Shown here: positions 53,724 through 63,702 of the stretch, in pieces
Layout: each line of letters starts with the position of its first letter
Position numbering within the stretch: the stretch's first letter is position 1
NCBI GenBank assembly: GCA_023369685.1
Contig: SACZ01000008.1
Span: forward strand, 186,001 to 250,000
DNA: 64,000 nucleotides
Source: Prolixibacteraceae bacterium JC049
GTDB taxonomy: Bacteria > Bacteroidota > Bacteroidia > Bacteroidales > Prolixibacteraceae
Direction: 5' to 3'
Notes under the pieces: generated by a model
What the model saw: the letters and a program-made list of their open reading frames with translations, nothing else
What the model was told of the DNA's origin: nothing
Database searches by the model: none
Program-made: the position numbers and the translations under genes

Positions 53724-54752
53724 ATGAAGGAAAATAAGATTATTAATAGGTGGACTGTTTTACTGGGAGCAATAGTTGTCTGGATATTGGTGTATTTTAA
53801 CCTACAACCAATTGCCGATTGGATTATTGATGATCTGGTTGGTATGAAGGAAGGAGCTCACTTGACAGAAACATTACGCTTTTTCATCTTCGAAGTTCCT
53901 AAGGTACTACTGTTGTTGGTATTGATTATTTATGGCGTAGGAATCGTTCGAAGTTTCTTTTCTGCTGAAAAAACACGACAAGCTTTAGCAGGGAAAAGTC
54001 TGTTTACTGGAAATGTGATGGCTGCTTTATTGGGGATTGTAACTCCTTTTTGTAGCTGTTCCGCCATTCCTCTGTTTCTTGGATTTGTTGAGGCAGGAAT
54101 TCCAATTGGGGTAACATTTTCATTCTTGATTGCTGCTCCCATGGTAAACGAGGTGGCTGTAATTATGCTGCTCGGACTGTTTGGTTGGAAAGTAACATTG
54201 ATATATGTTGGAACAGGATTGGCTGTTGCTATCTTCTCTGGTTGGTTAATTGGTCGTTTGAAGTTGGAACGCTACGTAATGGATTGGGTTTTCGATGTAA
54301 AGGTAGGAGAACTGGCCTCGGAAGAAACCAAACTATCCTGGAGTAAACGTCTAGAGAGCGGTTGGGAATCAGTTAAAGAAATTGTTGGAAAAATCTGGAT
54401 CTATGTGGTGCTTGGAATCGCAGTTGGAGCTGCAGCCCATGGATATGTTCCCGAAGATTTCATGGCAACACTAATGGGAAAAGGACATTGGTATTCGGTT
54501 CCTTTAGCCATTTTAATTGGTGTTCCGTTGTATTCGAATGCAGCAGGAATTATTCCTATTGTTAGTGTGCTAATTGAAAAAGGAGTAAGCCTGGGAACAG
54601 CACTAGCATTTATGATGTCGGTTATTGCGTTGTCGTTGCCAGAAGTAATTATTCTGAAGAAAGTATTAAAGATGCCATTGATTCTTGCATTTGTAGGAAT
54701 TGTGAGTGGTGGAATTATACTTGTTGGCTTCATCTTTAACTGGATTTATTGA
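53724..54752 (+). CDS. ArsP-like permease (UPF0718/DUF318 family)
   Basis: A 342-residue membrane protein with about eight to nine helices. The motif TPFCSCSAIPLFLGF in helix 3 region, with paired cysteines, and SNAAGIIPIVSVLIEKG in the second half define the DUF318 permeases, which include ArsP, an exporter of trivalent methyl- and aromatic arsenicals. I start at the ATG at 53724 rather than the GTG just before it. It ends the arsR-arsE-arsF-arsG-type operon, and that context supports organoarsenical efflux. Confidence 0.8.
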   Translation: MKENKIINRWTVLLGAIVVWILVYFNLQPIADWIIDDLVGMKEGAHLTETLRFFIFEVPKVLLLLVLIIYGVGIVRSFFSAEKTRQALAGKSLFTGNVMAALLGIVTPFCSCSAIPLFLGFVEAGIPIGVTFSFLIAAPMVNEVAVIMLLGLFGWKVTLIYVGTGLAVAIFSGWLIGRLKLERYVMDWVFDVKVGELASEETKLSWSKRLESGWESVKEIVGKIWIYVVLGIAVGAAAHGYVPEDFMATLMGKGHWYSVPLAILIGVPLYSNAAGIIPIVSVLIEKGVSLGTALAFMMSVIALSLPEVIILKKVLKMPLILAFVGIVSGGIILVGFIFNWIY

Positions 54753-54784
54753 TCGGAATCCGATATAATTCATACTGAATATGC

Positions 54785-54827
54785 ACCCTGAATAGAGTCT
54801 GTTTAATCTGCTTTGTTCAGGGTTTTT
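54785..54827 (+). terminator. Terminator of the second ars operon
   Basis: ACCCTGAA (54785-54792) and TTCAGGGT (54816-54823) pair across a 23-nt loop and are followed by TTTTT. Confidence 0.75.
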
Positions 54828-54936
54828 CATGCATTCTATTGGGAAAGAAGATTTAATGCCACTATTTTCGCGTAATATTTAGAATGTAAAGTCGTTTATA
54901 ATCCATAAGTGATTATAAATTCTGAAGTAGAATTGA

Positions 54937-56523
54937 ATGGGATACCAGAGAATAATAGAGCGTTTACATGTTTTTGCACTTTGCTTTATGGCAATTAGCC
55001 TTCCTCTCTCCGAATCGTTGGTGAGTGTAGGTTGTGGATTAATTTTACTAATGGCCTTGTTGCATCCTGATTGGAGCGGCAAATGGGAAAGATTGAAACA
55101 CGACAAAACAGTAATGATAGTATTATCTATTTATGCTGTTTACCTAATTGGCATGCTTTTCACCACCGATATGAAGATGGCACTTTACGATTTGCGTAAA
55201 AACATGTTCATTCCAATGTTGGCTATTGGTGTTGGACTGGGGCCAAGGATCGAGAGGAAACATCTGAATAATACGCTATGGTGTTTTCTGGGAGCCATGA
55301 ATATTTCTGTAATAGTAGGTCTGATAAAATTTGTTTTTAGAGACCAATTGGGGATTGAAACCAGCTGGGACATTAGCTTTGTTAGTCATATTCGATTTAG
55401 TTTTCAGTTGATTTTAGCAGCCAGCTTGTTGTTATACTTCTTATATAAACAGAAATCGAAATTGTGGAACTGGCAAAAACGCTTTCTTCTTTTCGATGCA
55501 TTGTTAATGGTTGTCTTCCTACTTATTCAAAAATCATTGATTGGAATATTGGCATTGGGAACTTCTACAGTTGTGGGAGCAATAATAGGAATTAGATTGT
55601 TGCAATCGGTATGGCTGAAAAGAGCTTTCACTGTTATATTGTTGGTTGTGGTGTTAGGAATTCCTGCTTATGTTGGTTGGGCTATTCACCGATTTTATGA
55701 CGTGGAGGAGGTAGAGTTAAGTGAACTCGATCAGTATACTTCACGTGGGAATAAATATAAACATGACACGGAGTCAAAACTGTTGGAGAATGGTCACTAT
55801 ACCGATATCTATCTTTGTGTTCCAGAATTAAGAGTAGCATGGAACAAGCGATCGGAAATTGATTATGATGGAGATGGAAAGACCGGTTTCATGATTTGCT
55901 CAACCTTGGTTCGATACCTTACTGCTAAAGGTTTGCGAAAAGATGCGGATGGAGTAGAGGCCTTAACACCAGAAGACATAAAAAATATAGAAGCGGGAGT
56001 TGCCAATCCTATCTTTAAGGAACGTTTTGCTTCCATTTATCCACGCATTTATAAAACCATTTGGGAAATCGATGTGTACCTGAAAACCGATGATGCCAAT
56101 TACAAATCGTTGGCACAGCGTATTGAGTTTGGAAAGGCGGCATGCAACATTATTTCCGATAATTGGCTATTTGGTGTTGGTACAGGAAACTGGAAAAAAG
56201 CATTTTGGGATACTTACCGAAAGAATAGTCCGAAGTTAAAAGAAGAACTGTATGCTTCATCGCATAATCAGTACTTGAATTATACGGTGAAATTTGGAAT
56301 AATTGGAATGCTTTGGATCATGATAGCATGGCTTCTTCCTGTGTTTATGAAACGACGTCATCTGTTTTTTCCAATGATTATGCTTTGGGTAATTATGGCT
56401 GTTGCCAATTTAGGAGACTCCAATTTCGAATCGCATATGGGACTAAGCTTCTTTATGTTTTTCTATTCCATTTTTCTTTGGAGTGAAGTTGAGCCCAATG
56501 CCAAACCTATAACCAAAAAATAG
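54937..56523 (+). CDS. O-antigen ligase-like membrane protein (Wzy_C family)
   Basis: A 528-residue polytopic protein with about ten helices. The O-antigen ligase domain shows LFGVGTGNWKKAF and SHNQYLNYTVKFGIIGM, where the His region is the catalytic part of Wzy/WaaL-type enzymes. The large periplasmic loop (about 255-400) contains DYDGDGKTGFM, a DxDxDG calcium-loop-like sequence, and GLRKDADGVEAL, typical of the Bacteroidota branch. It may polymerise or ligate a surface polysaccharide, but no other glycan genes are nearby. Confidence 0.82.
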   Translation: MGYQRIIERLHVFALCFMAISLPLSESLVSVGCGLILLMALLHPDWSGKWERLKHDKTVMIVLSIYAVYLIGMLFTTDMKMALYDLRKNMFIPMLAIGVGLGPRIERKHLNNTLWCFLGAMNISVIVGLIKFVFRDQLGIETSWDISFVSHIRFSFQLILAASLLLYFLYKQKSKLWNWQKRFLLFDALLMVVFLLIQKSLIGILALGTSTVVGAIIGIRLLQSVWLKRAFTVILLVVVLGIPAYVGWAIHRFYDVEEVELSELDQYTSRGNKYKHDTESKLLENGHYTDIYLCVPELRVAWNKRSEIDYDGDGKTGFMICSTLVRYLTAKGLRKDADGVEALTPEDIKNIEAGVANPIFKERFASIYPRIYKTIWEIDVYLKTDDANYKSLAQRIEFGKAACNIISDNWLFGVGTGNWKKAFWDTYRKNSPKLKEELYASSHNQYLNYTVKFGIIGMLWIMIAWLLPVFMKRRHLFFPMIMLWVIMAVANLGDSNFESHMGLSFFMFFYSIFLWSEVEPNAKPITKK

Positions 56524-56561
56524 AATAAGAGGCGACACAAGAAGTGTTGATATATAAAAAG

Positions 56562-56595
56562 AAAACCAGCTAATGAAAAATCGTTAGCTGGTTTT
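56562..56595. terminator. Bidirectional terminator between convergent genes
   Basis: AAAACCAGCTAA (56562-56573) and TTAGCTGGTTTT (56584-56595) form a perfect 12-bp stem with a 10-nt loop and T runs on both strands. Confidence 0.88.
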
Positions 56596-56616
56596 TTATA
56601 TTGCTTTAAATAGAAT

Positions 56617-58605
56617 CTATTTAGGCCAGTAGCGAACGAAAGCTTCCATTGCTTCATACTCAGCCATACCCAAGTGGTTGTATAGCTCGGCAGTTGCATG
56701 GTTACGATCTTCGGCACGTTGCCAGAATTCACGGTCGTCGTCTCCCATGAACATAGCACCTTCTTTTTGTGATCCATGGCGAAGAATACATTCACGCTTA
56801 CGCATCAATTCTTCAGGACTAATAGGAACACACATCTCGATTTGATCGATATCCCACTCTGCCCATGCTCCACGGTATAACCATACCCAGCAGTTTTGCA
56901 TCCACTCTTCATCTTTCAATTGTTCTAGAGCAATGAAGATTGCATCTAAACATACTCGGTGAGTTCCATGTGGATCGGAAAGGTCACCTGCAGCAAAAAT
57001 TTGTTGAGGCTGAACTTCTTGTAGTAAATTCTTGATAATTTCTACATCCGCTTCTCCAACAGGATTTTTTTGTACTGCACCTGTTTCGTAGAATGGTAAA
57101 TCAAGGTGGTGGATGTTTTCAGGTTTTACACCTGCGTACAATACCGCCGTTTTAGCTTCCATTCTTCGGATTAATCCTTTAATTTTTCTCAACTCAGGAA
57201 TATCCAACTCACCATCTTTCTTGTTCTTGATGAAAGTGTTGATTTTGTTTAGATAATCCATGTGCTTCGGATTTTCGCCATCGTATTCTTCTGTCAATTG
57301 TTCGTGGAACAACATGAAACGGCTAACATAGTCATCAGAAACAGCTACGTTTCCAGAAACCTCGTAAGCAACGTGTAAGTCATGCCCTTGATCAACCAAG
57401 CGAAGTAATGTTCCTCCCATCGAGATGACATCATCATCTGGGTGAGGAGAGAATACCATAACTTTTTTCTTTGCAGGATCCTTGCGCTCTGGACGATTGG
57501 TGTCGTCAGAATTAGGCTTTCCTCCTGGCCATCCGGTAATGGTGTGTTGCAATTCGTTGAAGATACGAATGTTCAAATTGTATGCACTACCAATGTGTGC
57601 AATCAAGTCACTCAAGCCATTGTTATTGTAATCCTGATCGGTCAACTTCAAGATTGGCTTTTGAGCTTTTTGACATAACCAAACAACAGCTTTACGTACC
57701 ATGTGCTCATCGCTCCAGTCGCATGTGTCAACCAACCAAGGAGTTTTTACACGTGTTAATGCCGCTGCAGCATAGCAATCAACTACCACACGAATGTTTT
57801 CGTGATGCTGAAGAATTGAAGCAGGATTGTCAATGTCAATCTCTTCTTCTACAGTTTCATGAATAATTGGTGCTTTGTGCTCGCCAATGGCCAAAAGAAC
57901 AATTCGTTTTGCTCCTAAAATAGTTTCAATACCCATTGTAATTCCTCGGCGAGGAACATTTGAGATACCATTGAACTTTTTAGCAGAAGCCATTCTGGTT
58001 TTTGTGTCCAGAACAATCAAACGAGTATGCGTATTGGCATTCGATCCTGGCTCGTTGAAACCGATTACCCCGTTTGGAGCAATACCCAAAATCTGTAAAT
58101 CGATACCACCAAAAGATGCAATCTTATTTTCGTATTCAACGCATGCATCATACATCTGCTCAACTGGCAGGTTCGATGCTGGGAAGAATACATTCTCAGG
58201 ATTGATATCGATATGGTCGATTAAATTTTGTTTGATGAATGAGGTATAGCTTAAGTTGGATTCCGGATCCATTTTGTAGTATTCATCGAGAGTAAATGTT
58301 ACTACATTCTTAAAACTTAAACCTTCTTCTTTGTGCTTTCTTACTAACTCTTTGTATAAACCTACAGGAGTAGTTCCTGATGCTAACCCAAGTACACAAG
58401 TTTCACCTTTAGCAGCCTTTTGTTTTATCAATTCGGCAACTTCATTGGCCACGTCAGCTGATGCATCTGCTGCATCATTGTGGAGGTCGGTTGGTAACTT
58501 TTCGTACTTTGTTAGGGTGTCACGATGGGCTAAATTCACAGGGAGATAATAAGTAGCTCCCGCAAATAACTTATTGGGAGAAATCAACTTTTTACTTAAA
58601 TCCAT
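56617..58605 (-). CDS. nagB: NagB-like glucosamine-6-phosphate deaminase fused to a PIG-L-type deacetylase
   Basis: A 662-residue two-domain protein. Residues 1-290 are NagB-like, with LGLASGTTPVGLY (phosphate loop), FTLDEYY (Asp107) and GFNEPGS (Glu185). The catalytic DGH motif is replaced by PNGV: Asn178 and Val180 stand where Asp and the ring-opening His are expected. Residues 380-600 are a PIG-L/LmbE domain with the metal site PHPDDD (387-392) and DPHGTHR. This fusion is widespread in Bacteroidota, where it has been called a putative deaminase-like protein. The PIG-L half may be the active enzyme, acting on GlcNAc-type sugars. A TATTTTTG box lies upstream (58640-58633). Confidence 0.85.
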   Translation of the reverse strand: MDLSKKLISPNKLFAGATYYLPVNLAHRDTLTKYEKLPTDLHNDAADASADVANEVAELIKQKAAKGETCVLGLASGTTPVGLYKELVRKHKEEGLSFKNVVTFTLDEYYKMDPESNLSYTSFIKQNLIDHIDINPENVFFPASNLPVEQMYDACVEYENKIASFGGIDLQILGIAPNGVIGFNEPGSNANTHTRLIVLDTKTRMASAKKFNGISNVPRRGITMGIETILGAKRIVLLAIGEHKAPIIHETVEEEIDIDNPASILQHHENIRVVVDCYAAAALTRVKTPWLVDTCDWSDEHMVRKAVVWLCQKAQKPILKLTDQDYNNNGLSDLIAHIGSAYNLNIRIFNELQHTITGWPGGKPNSDDTNRPERKDPAKKKVMVFSPHPDDDVISMGGTLLRLVDQGHDLHVAYEVSGNVAVSDDYVSRFMLFHEQLTEEYDGENPKHMDYLNKINTFIKNKKDGELDIPELRKIKGLIRRMEAKTAVLYAGVKPENIHHLDLPFYETGAVQKNPVGEADVEIIKNLLQEVQPQQIFAAGDLSDPHGTHRVCLDAIFIALEQLKDEEWMQNCWVWLYRGAWAEWDIDQIEMCVPISPEELMRKRECILRHGSQKEGAMFMGDDDREFWQRAEDRNHATAELYNHLGMAEYEAMEAFVRYWPK

Positions 58606-58735
58606 AGTTTAGTTTCGAATTTATGTGATTTGCAAAAATAGCACATTTTCATGAACTATTTTCTTGTTTTCAATCACCAACAATTGGGATTAACTATTGT
58701 TTAAACCGAATTTCAATGACAACCTAATGGTAATG

Positions 58736-59866
58736 TTACGATAACAAGTATTCCATAACACTTTCAATTTCTACCAATAAATTGTCTCTACAAACATCTG
58801 CTTCTACATAGTTTACTGGCACTGTTGGGTAGCGTTTGAAAACTTCTTGTTTTACAACTTCTGCATTTTCAATCTTATTAATATATACCCTCAAATGCTG
58901 CATCGACGATTTAATGGCATTGCCAGCCAAAGTTTCGACAGCCGCATTTTCTCTGTTTATTAATATATCGATGTTGTTGAGTGTCTCAATGGTTTGGTGA
59001 GCATAGTCTTCGTTGGGAATGGTATCTTCACCAATAATCGCAGCTGTTCCCGAAATGTAGTTGGTGGCTACTTTCGATGAAGCTACAATTTTAGCTCGTT
59101 CAAACTTAGGAGATGTTTTGGTGCATGCAGTACCAACTAATACTTGTTCAGAATAGTTGTGTGCATCAATTTGTCGAGTGTTGGTAACAGCCGATATTTT
59201 TACCGATTCTTTGGGATCGATGGCAATGAAGCTAATGGAAACACCGCCCGACTTAGTACCAATTCCGGTTGCTGCAGGGTAGCCATTCTTAAACTCACAT
59301 TGCGAGTAATATTTTGATCGAACATCGTTAAATACCTGGTAATTCTGTATTTCATTGGCTTCAGTTCTGTGTACAGAAATAATCTCTTCGATATAATTCC
59401 ATTGACGAACAACATGGGTGAAATCGATATTCTCATTTGTTAGAACAGCTGTCGCTTTTTTAAATGCTTGTTCCGACCAATTTTCAAATGAATCAGACTC
59501 ATATCCATTTAATCCGAAAGCATGAATCTCGGTATGCGTAGAATAATGTACTTTGTGGTATTTAACTTCCGATGTTTCTATACATTCTATATATGTGTTA
59601 GCCGATACAAAGAAACATTCAGCAGCAACAGCGCTGTTGTCAACAGGTGGTTGTGCAATAACTTCGAACAATGCCGATGGAAAATATTTCTCCATCCAGG
59701 TTGCGATTTCAGAGAACTGTCTCTGATAGCTTTCAGCATCTCTGGCATCAATAAAGAATGTAGTCCTTTGTAACTTTTCAAAAGAACAACTCAATTGTTC
59801 CTTGAGTGACGCTAGTCCTTCAGTGAGATTTTTTGCCGAAGGATTGTAGCATTTGAAATGGTTCAT
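58736..59866 (-). CDS. RidA/YjgF-fold protein, chorismatase-like
   Basis: A 376-residue protein with two YjgF/RidA-type parts. The first covers about 20-140; the second, about 150-280 and later, contains NWSEQAFKKATAVLTNENIDFTHVVRQWNYI and GTKSGGVSISFIAI, similar in order to FkbO/Hyg5-type chorismatases, which are fused double YjgF domains. I cannot confirm the chorismate-binding residues, so the reaction is unknown. It is 30 bp downstream of mfd and on the same strand. Confidence 0.65.
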   Translation of the reverse strand: MNHFKCYNPSAKNLTEGLASLKEQLSCSFEKLQRTTFFIDARDAESYQRQFSEIATWMEKYFPSALFEVIAQPPVDNSAVAAECFFVSANTYIECIETSEVKYHKVHYSTHTEIHAFGLNGYESDSFENWSEQAFKKATAVLTNENIDFTHVVRQWNYIEEIISVHRTEANEIQNYQVFNDVRSKYYSQCEFKNGYPAATGIGTKSGGVSISFIAIDPKESVKISAVTNTRQIDAHNYSEQVLVGTACTKTSPKFERAKIVASSKVATNYISGTAAIIGEDTIPNEDYAHQTIETLNNIDILINRENAAVETLAGNAIKSSMQHLRVYINKIENAEVVKQEVFKRYPTVPVNYVEADVCRDNLLVEIESVMEYLLS

Positions 59867-59896
59867 AGCAGGATGATTTTGCGGTTTAACTCAGAT

Positions 59897-62800
59897 TTAT
59901 TTTTCTTCTGCTGGCGACATGCCCAATAGTCGCTTGTGTGCATCGGAAATGGTTTTCACTTTTTCGAAGGATAAGGTTAACTTGTCTTTTCCTTCTTTTA
60001 TCTTACACTTATCGGGATGCTTCATTACGTATTGCAAAATAGAAGTGAAGATCGGCGATCGGAAAAATGGCGACTGTTGATCGGAAATGAAGTGACAAAT
60101 CATTTTCTTATTCTTTAAAATGATACGTTCCATTCCTAGGTCAATAGCTGTCCAGCGTAGTCGTACTACTTCGAAGAGCTCTTTTGTTTTTTGTGGAAGC
60201 TCTCCAAAACGGTCAATCAGTCCTTTTTCAAATTCTACTAAACTTTCTTCTTCCTGAATGTTATCCAGCTCGCGATAAAGCTGCATACGTTCAGTGATAT
60301 TACTAATGTATTCATCCGGGAAAAGTAATTCCATGTCGGTATCAATCTGACAATCGTTCACAAATTTCACATTTAAGAAAGTTTGTGTGGCCTCGGCATG
60401 GTCATCTTTTTCCTCGAAAAGTGTTTTGTATTCGTTTTGTTTCAGTTCCATGATGGCTTCGTTCAGAATTCGGTGGTAAGTTTCAAAACCGATGTCGGCA
60501 ATGAAACCACTCTGTTCTGCACCAAGCATATTTCCAGCACCACGGATATCCAAATCTTGCATGGCAATATTAAATCCACTGCCTAAATCAGAGAACTCTT
60601 CAATGGCTCTTAATCTGCGACGCGCTTCAGCCGAAAGCGAGTTAAGCGGTGGTGCCATTAGATAACAGAAAGCTTTCTTGTTCGATCGACCAACGCGACC
60701 GCGCAATTGGTGAAGCTCACTTAATCCGAAATTCTGTCCATTGTTTATAATAATGGTATTGGCATTGGGAATATCAAGTCCCGATTCAATAATGGTAGTG
60801 GCAATTAATACATCGTATTCACCATCGATGAAGTTAAGCATTACCTTTTCCAGTTTCGGCCCATCCATCTGGCCGTGCCCCACAATGGTTCTACATCCAG
60901 GAACAGCTCGTTTTATCATGTTCTCTACTTCGTAAATGTTTTGAACACGATTGTGAATAAAAAATACTTGTCCACCACGAGCCAACTCATATTGAATTGC
61001 CTCTCTGATTAGCTCCTCGTTGAAACCGTGTACTTCGGTAACAATAGGATATCGGTTGGGTGGGGGAGTATTAATAATGGATAAGTCGCGAGCACCCATC
61101 ATCGAAAACTGCAATGTTCTTGGAATTGGAGTTGCAGTAAGCGTTAGTGTATCGATATTTATTTTTAACTGCTTTAGCTTTTCTTTTACCGAAACACCAA
61201 ATTTTTGCTCCTCATCAATAACCAGTAAGCCCAGATCTTTAAACTCAAGATCTTTTCCTACCAATCGGTGAGTACCAATGAGAATATCTATTTTTCCTTC
61301 TTTAAGTTCTTTTTTTATTCGGGTTACTTCCGAAGTTTTTCTAAGTCGGCTTATGTATTCAACTTTGGCTGGTAAATCTTTTAATCGATTGGCAAAAGTT
61401 TTAAAATGTTGGAAAGCCAAAATAGTTGTTGGAACCAAAACAGCGACCTGCTTCGAATCACAAACAGCTTTGAAGGCAGCACGAATAGCAACCTCAGTTT
61501 TTCCAAAGCCTACATCACCACAAACCAATCGATCCATTGGCATGGTTTTTTCCATGTCTTCTTTTATGGCAGTAGTCGCTTTTTCCTGATCGGGAGTATC
61601 TTCATAAATAAATGAAGCTTCCAGTTCTCGTTGTAAATAGGTGTCGGCAGAAAATGCATATCCTTTTTCTTCACGACGTTTGGCATAAAGGGCAATCAAA
61701 TCTTTGGCAATGTCTTTTACCTTCGACTTGGTTTTCTCCTTCATTTTGTTCCAAGCGGCTGTTCCTAGTTTGTTAATTCTAGGCGGCTCACCTTCTTTTC
61801 CCTTGTATTTGGTAATACGGTGCAGCGAATGGATGGAAACAAAAAGCGAATCTTTATCGCGATATTCCAGTTTTATCACCTCTTGCATGCTACCATTTAC
61901 CTCCATTTTCACCAAACCCGAGAATTTTCCAATTCCGTGATCGATGTGAACCACGTAATCTCCCGGATGTAGTTTGTTTAGGTCTTTTATGGAAAGAGAT
62001 TCTCTGTTTCCTGCCTTCTTCTTTAATTTGAATCGGTGGTAACGCTCAAAAATCTGATGGTCGGTATAACATGCCAGCTGAATATCGTTATCCTTAAAAC
62101 CTTCATGCAGTACAAACGAAACCGATTCAAACGAAACATTGCTTAATCCTTTGTCGGAAAAAATGTCGTTTAGCCGATCGATTTGTTTTAGGTTATTGGA
62201 AAGTATATAGTTAGTATTTCCTTGTTCTTTGTTTTCGATGAGATGCTCGGCCAGCATCTCGAAATTCTTATTGAAGGCAGGTTGTGGAGTAGTGTTAAAT
62301 TCTACTTTCTCCAATTCATCGTTGAAAATTGTTTTACCCGAAAGATCAATTCTGTTGAATTTTTCAGCTTGCTCGGCTTGAACACTTCCTTGTACCATGA
62401 TAGATCCTGCCTGAACAATGCCTTCTTCGCCATGTTCAATGGTCATTTGTTCCTTGGTGGCATTGTAAATCTCATCGACACGACTGAAGATAAAACCTGA
62501 ATCGTTGAAAATGGTCAATACATTTTCAGGTAGAAACTCGAAAAATGAAATGCGTTTTTCGTTTTCAAGTCCTTGTTGAATATCTGGAATAATCGAAATT
62601 GAATCGAAAGCTGCTCTCGAAATCTGATTTTCTACATCGAAACTTCTGATGCTGTCTACCTCTTCGCCGAAGAAATCGATACGGTAAGGATCTTCGTTGG
62701 AAAACGAGAAAATATCAATAATACTTCCTCGGATCGAAAATTGCCCTGGCTCGTAAACAAAGTCTACTCGTTCAAAGCCATACTCAATAAGTACTTCGTT

Positions 62801-63277
62801 CACAAATTCGATGGATAATTTCTCTCCTTTGCGAATATGAAGCGTATTTGAGTCGAGTCCTTTCCCTGAAATAACCTTCTCAATTAAGGCTTCGGGATAG
62901 GTTACTATTATGGTAGCGTATTTTCTTCGGTTTTTCTTACGTAAGCGATTTAGCACTTCGGTACGAAGCACAATACTGTCGTTGTCTATTTTATTATATT
63001 GTATAGATCGCTTGTATGAGCTGGGAAAGAACAATACATGTTCGGGGGAAAGCAAAGTACGCAAGTCATCTCTGAAATAGGCCGCCTCCTCTTTGTCGCC
63101 TAAAACTACTATGGTGGGATCTGAATCAAGTTGAGAAATTATGGCTGTGGTAACAGCTTTAATCGATCCACTCATCCCTCCGGCAACAATATGACTATTC
63201 TGCTCTGAAAAGAGTTGTTTCAATTGTGAAACAACTGGGTGAGCATCAAATAGTTTTATAAATTCGTTCGATTTCAA
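59897..63277 (-). CDS. mfd: Transcription-repair coupling factor Mfd
   Basis: A 1126-residue translocase that removes stalled RNA polymerase and recruits UvrA. It has the UvrB-like N-terminal module, the RNA-polymerase-interacting domain (LHPGDYVVHIDHGIGKFSGL), the RecG-like motor with Walker A CGDVGFGKTEVAIRA, VIDEEQKFGV in motif II, TLTATPIPRTL in motif III and QLRGRVGRS in motif VI, and the C-terminal TRCF domain. Complete. A TATTTTTG box at 63305-63298 is probably the -7 element of its promoter. Confidence 0.96.
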   Translation of the reverse strand: MKSNEFIKLFDAHPVVSQLKQLFSEQNSHIVAGGMSGSIKAVTTAIISQLDSDPTIVVLGDKEEAAYFRDDLRTLLSPEHVLFFPSSYKRSIQYNKIDNDSIVLRTEVLNRLRKKNRRKYATIIVTYPEALIEKVISGKGLDSNTLHIRKGEKLSIEFVNEVLIEYGFERVDFVYEPGQFSIRGSIIDIFSFSNEDPYRIDFFGEEVDSIRSFDVENQISRAAFDSISIIPDIQQGLENEKRISFFEFLPENVLTIFNDSGFIFSRVDEIYNATKEQMTIEHGEEGIVQAGSIMVQGSVQAEQAEKFNRIDLSGKTIFNDELEKVEFNTTPQPAFNKNFEMLAEHLIENKEQGNTNYILSNNLKQIDRLNDIFSDKGLSNVSFESVSFVLHEGFKDNDIQLACYTDHQIFERYHRFKLKKKAGNRESLSIKDLNKLHPGDYVVHIDHGIGKFSGLVKMEVNGSMQEVIKLEYRDKDSLFVSIHSLHRITKYKGKEGEPPRINKLGTAAWNKMKEKTKSKVKDIAKDLIALYAKRREEKGYAFSADTYLQRELEASFIYEDTPDQEKATTAIKEDMEKTMPMDRLVCGDVGFGKTEVAIRAAFKAVCDSKQVAVLVPTTILAFQHFKTFANRLKDLPAKVEYISRLRKTSEVTRIKKELKEGKIDILIGTHRLVGKDLEFKDLGLLVIDEEQKFGVSVKEKLKQLKINIDTLTLTATPIPRTLQFSMMGARDLSIINTPPPNRYPIVTEVHGFNEELIREAIQYELARGGQVFFIHNRVQNIYEVENMIKRAVPGCRTIVGHGQMDGPKLEKVMLNFIDGEYDVLIATTIIESGLDIPNANTIIINNGQNFGLSELHQLRGRVGRSNKKAFCYLMAPPLNSLSAEARRRLRAIEEFSDLGSGFNIAMQDLDIRGAGNMLGAEQSGFIADIGFETYHRILNEAIMELKQNEYKTLFEEKDDHAEATQTFLNVKFVNDCQIDTDMELLFPDEYISNITERMQLYRELDNIQEEESLVEFEKGLIDRFGELPQKTKELFEVVRLRWTAIDLGMERIILKNKKMICHFISDQQSPFFRSPIFTSILQYVMKHPDKCKIKEGKDKLTLSFEKVKTISDAHKRLLGMSPAEEK

Positions 63278-63702
63278 AATTCTCAGATTTTAGGCTGCAA
63301 AAATAATAAAATAGCGCAGAATAATTAATGAGTAATACTAAGGGAGTGAGAAGAAAAGCTGTGGGGACAAAGTTTCAGCTGTTTCCCAGCTAACGTTTTA
63401 CGATATTTCCCAGAAATTGACGAAAACATCGGTTGAAATGAGAATTAATTATTGAGTTGTTCAATATTGTGATTTCTTCAATTTGCTCCGAAATGTGAGG
63501 AGTATGAACGGAAAGCCTGACCTGAACAACGTGAAGGGAATGCCATAGTATGAATTTCTGATAATCCAGAATCAAGGCGACTTGCAATAAAAAAGAAAGA
63601 GCCGTTCTACCGTGGCAGAACGACCCTTTACTTAGTATTTAGTGATTTGATGTGATTCTAATAGGTTAAGAATCGAGGCAAAGTAAAAGAGTTTTACTTT
63701 TT
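63278..63702. other. Gene-free interval between mfd and the dihydroorotase gene
   Basis: Apart from the mfd -7 box (63298-63305) and the terminator at 63601-63623 I see nothing supportable in these 425 bases. A 65-codon reading frame on the minus strand (63390-63587) has no recognisable motif or signal and is probably spurious. A short AGCTG-N5-CAGCT inverted repeat occurs near 63377. Confidence 0.4.
63601..63623 (-). terminator. Terminator after the dihydroorotase gene
   Basis: On the minus strand GTCGTTCTGCC-AC-GGTAGAACGGC folds into an 11-bp stem with two mismatched positions, followed by TCTTTCTTTTTT. Confidence 0.7.

Noticed and set aside
63390-63587. 65-codon minus-strand reading frame between mfd and pyrC
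   Set aside because: No signal peptide, motif, ribosome-binding site or promoter was found.
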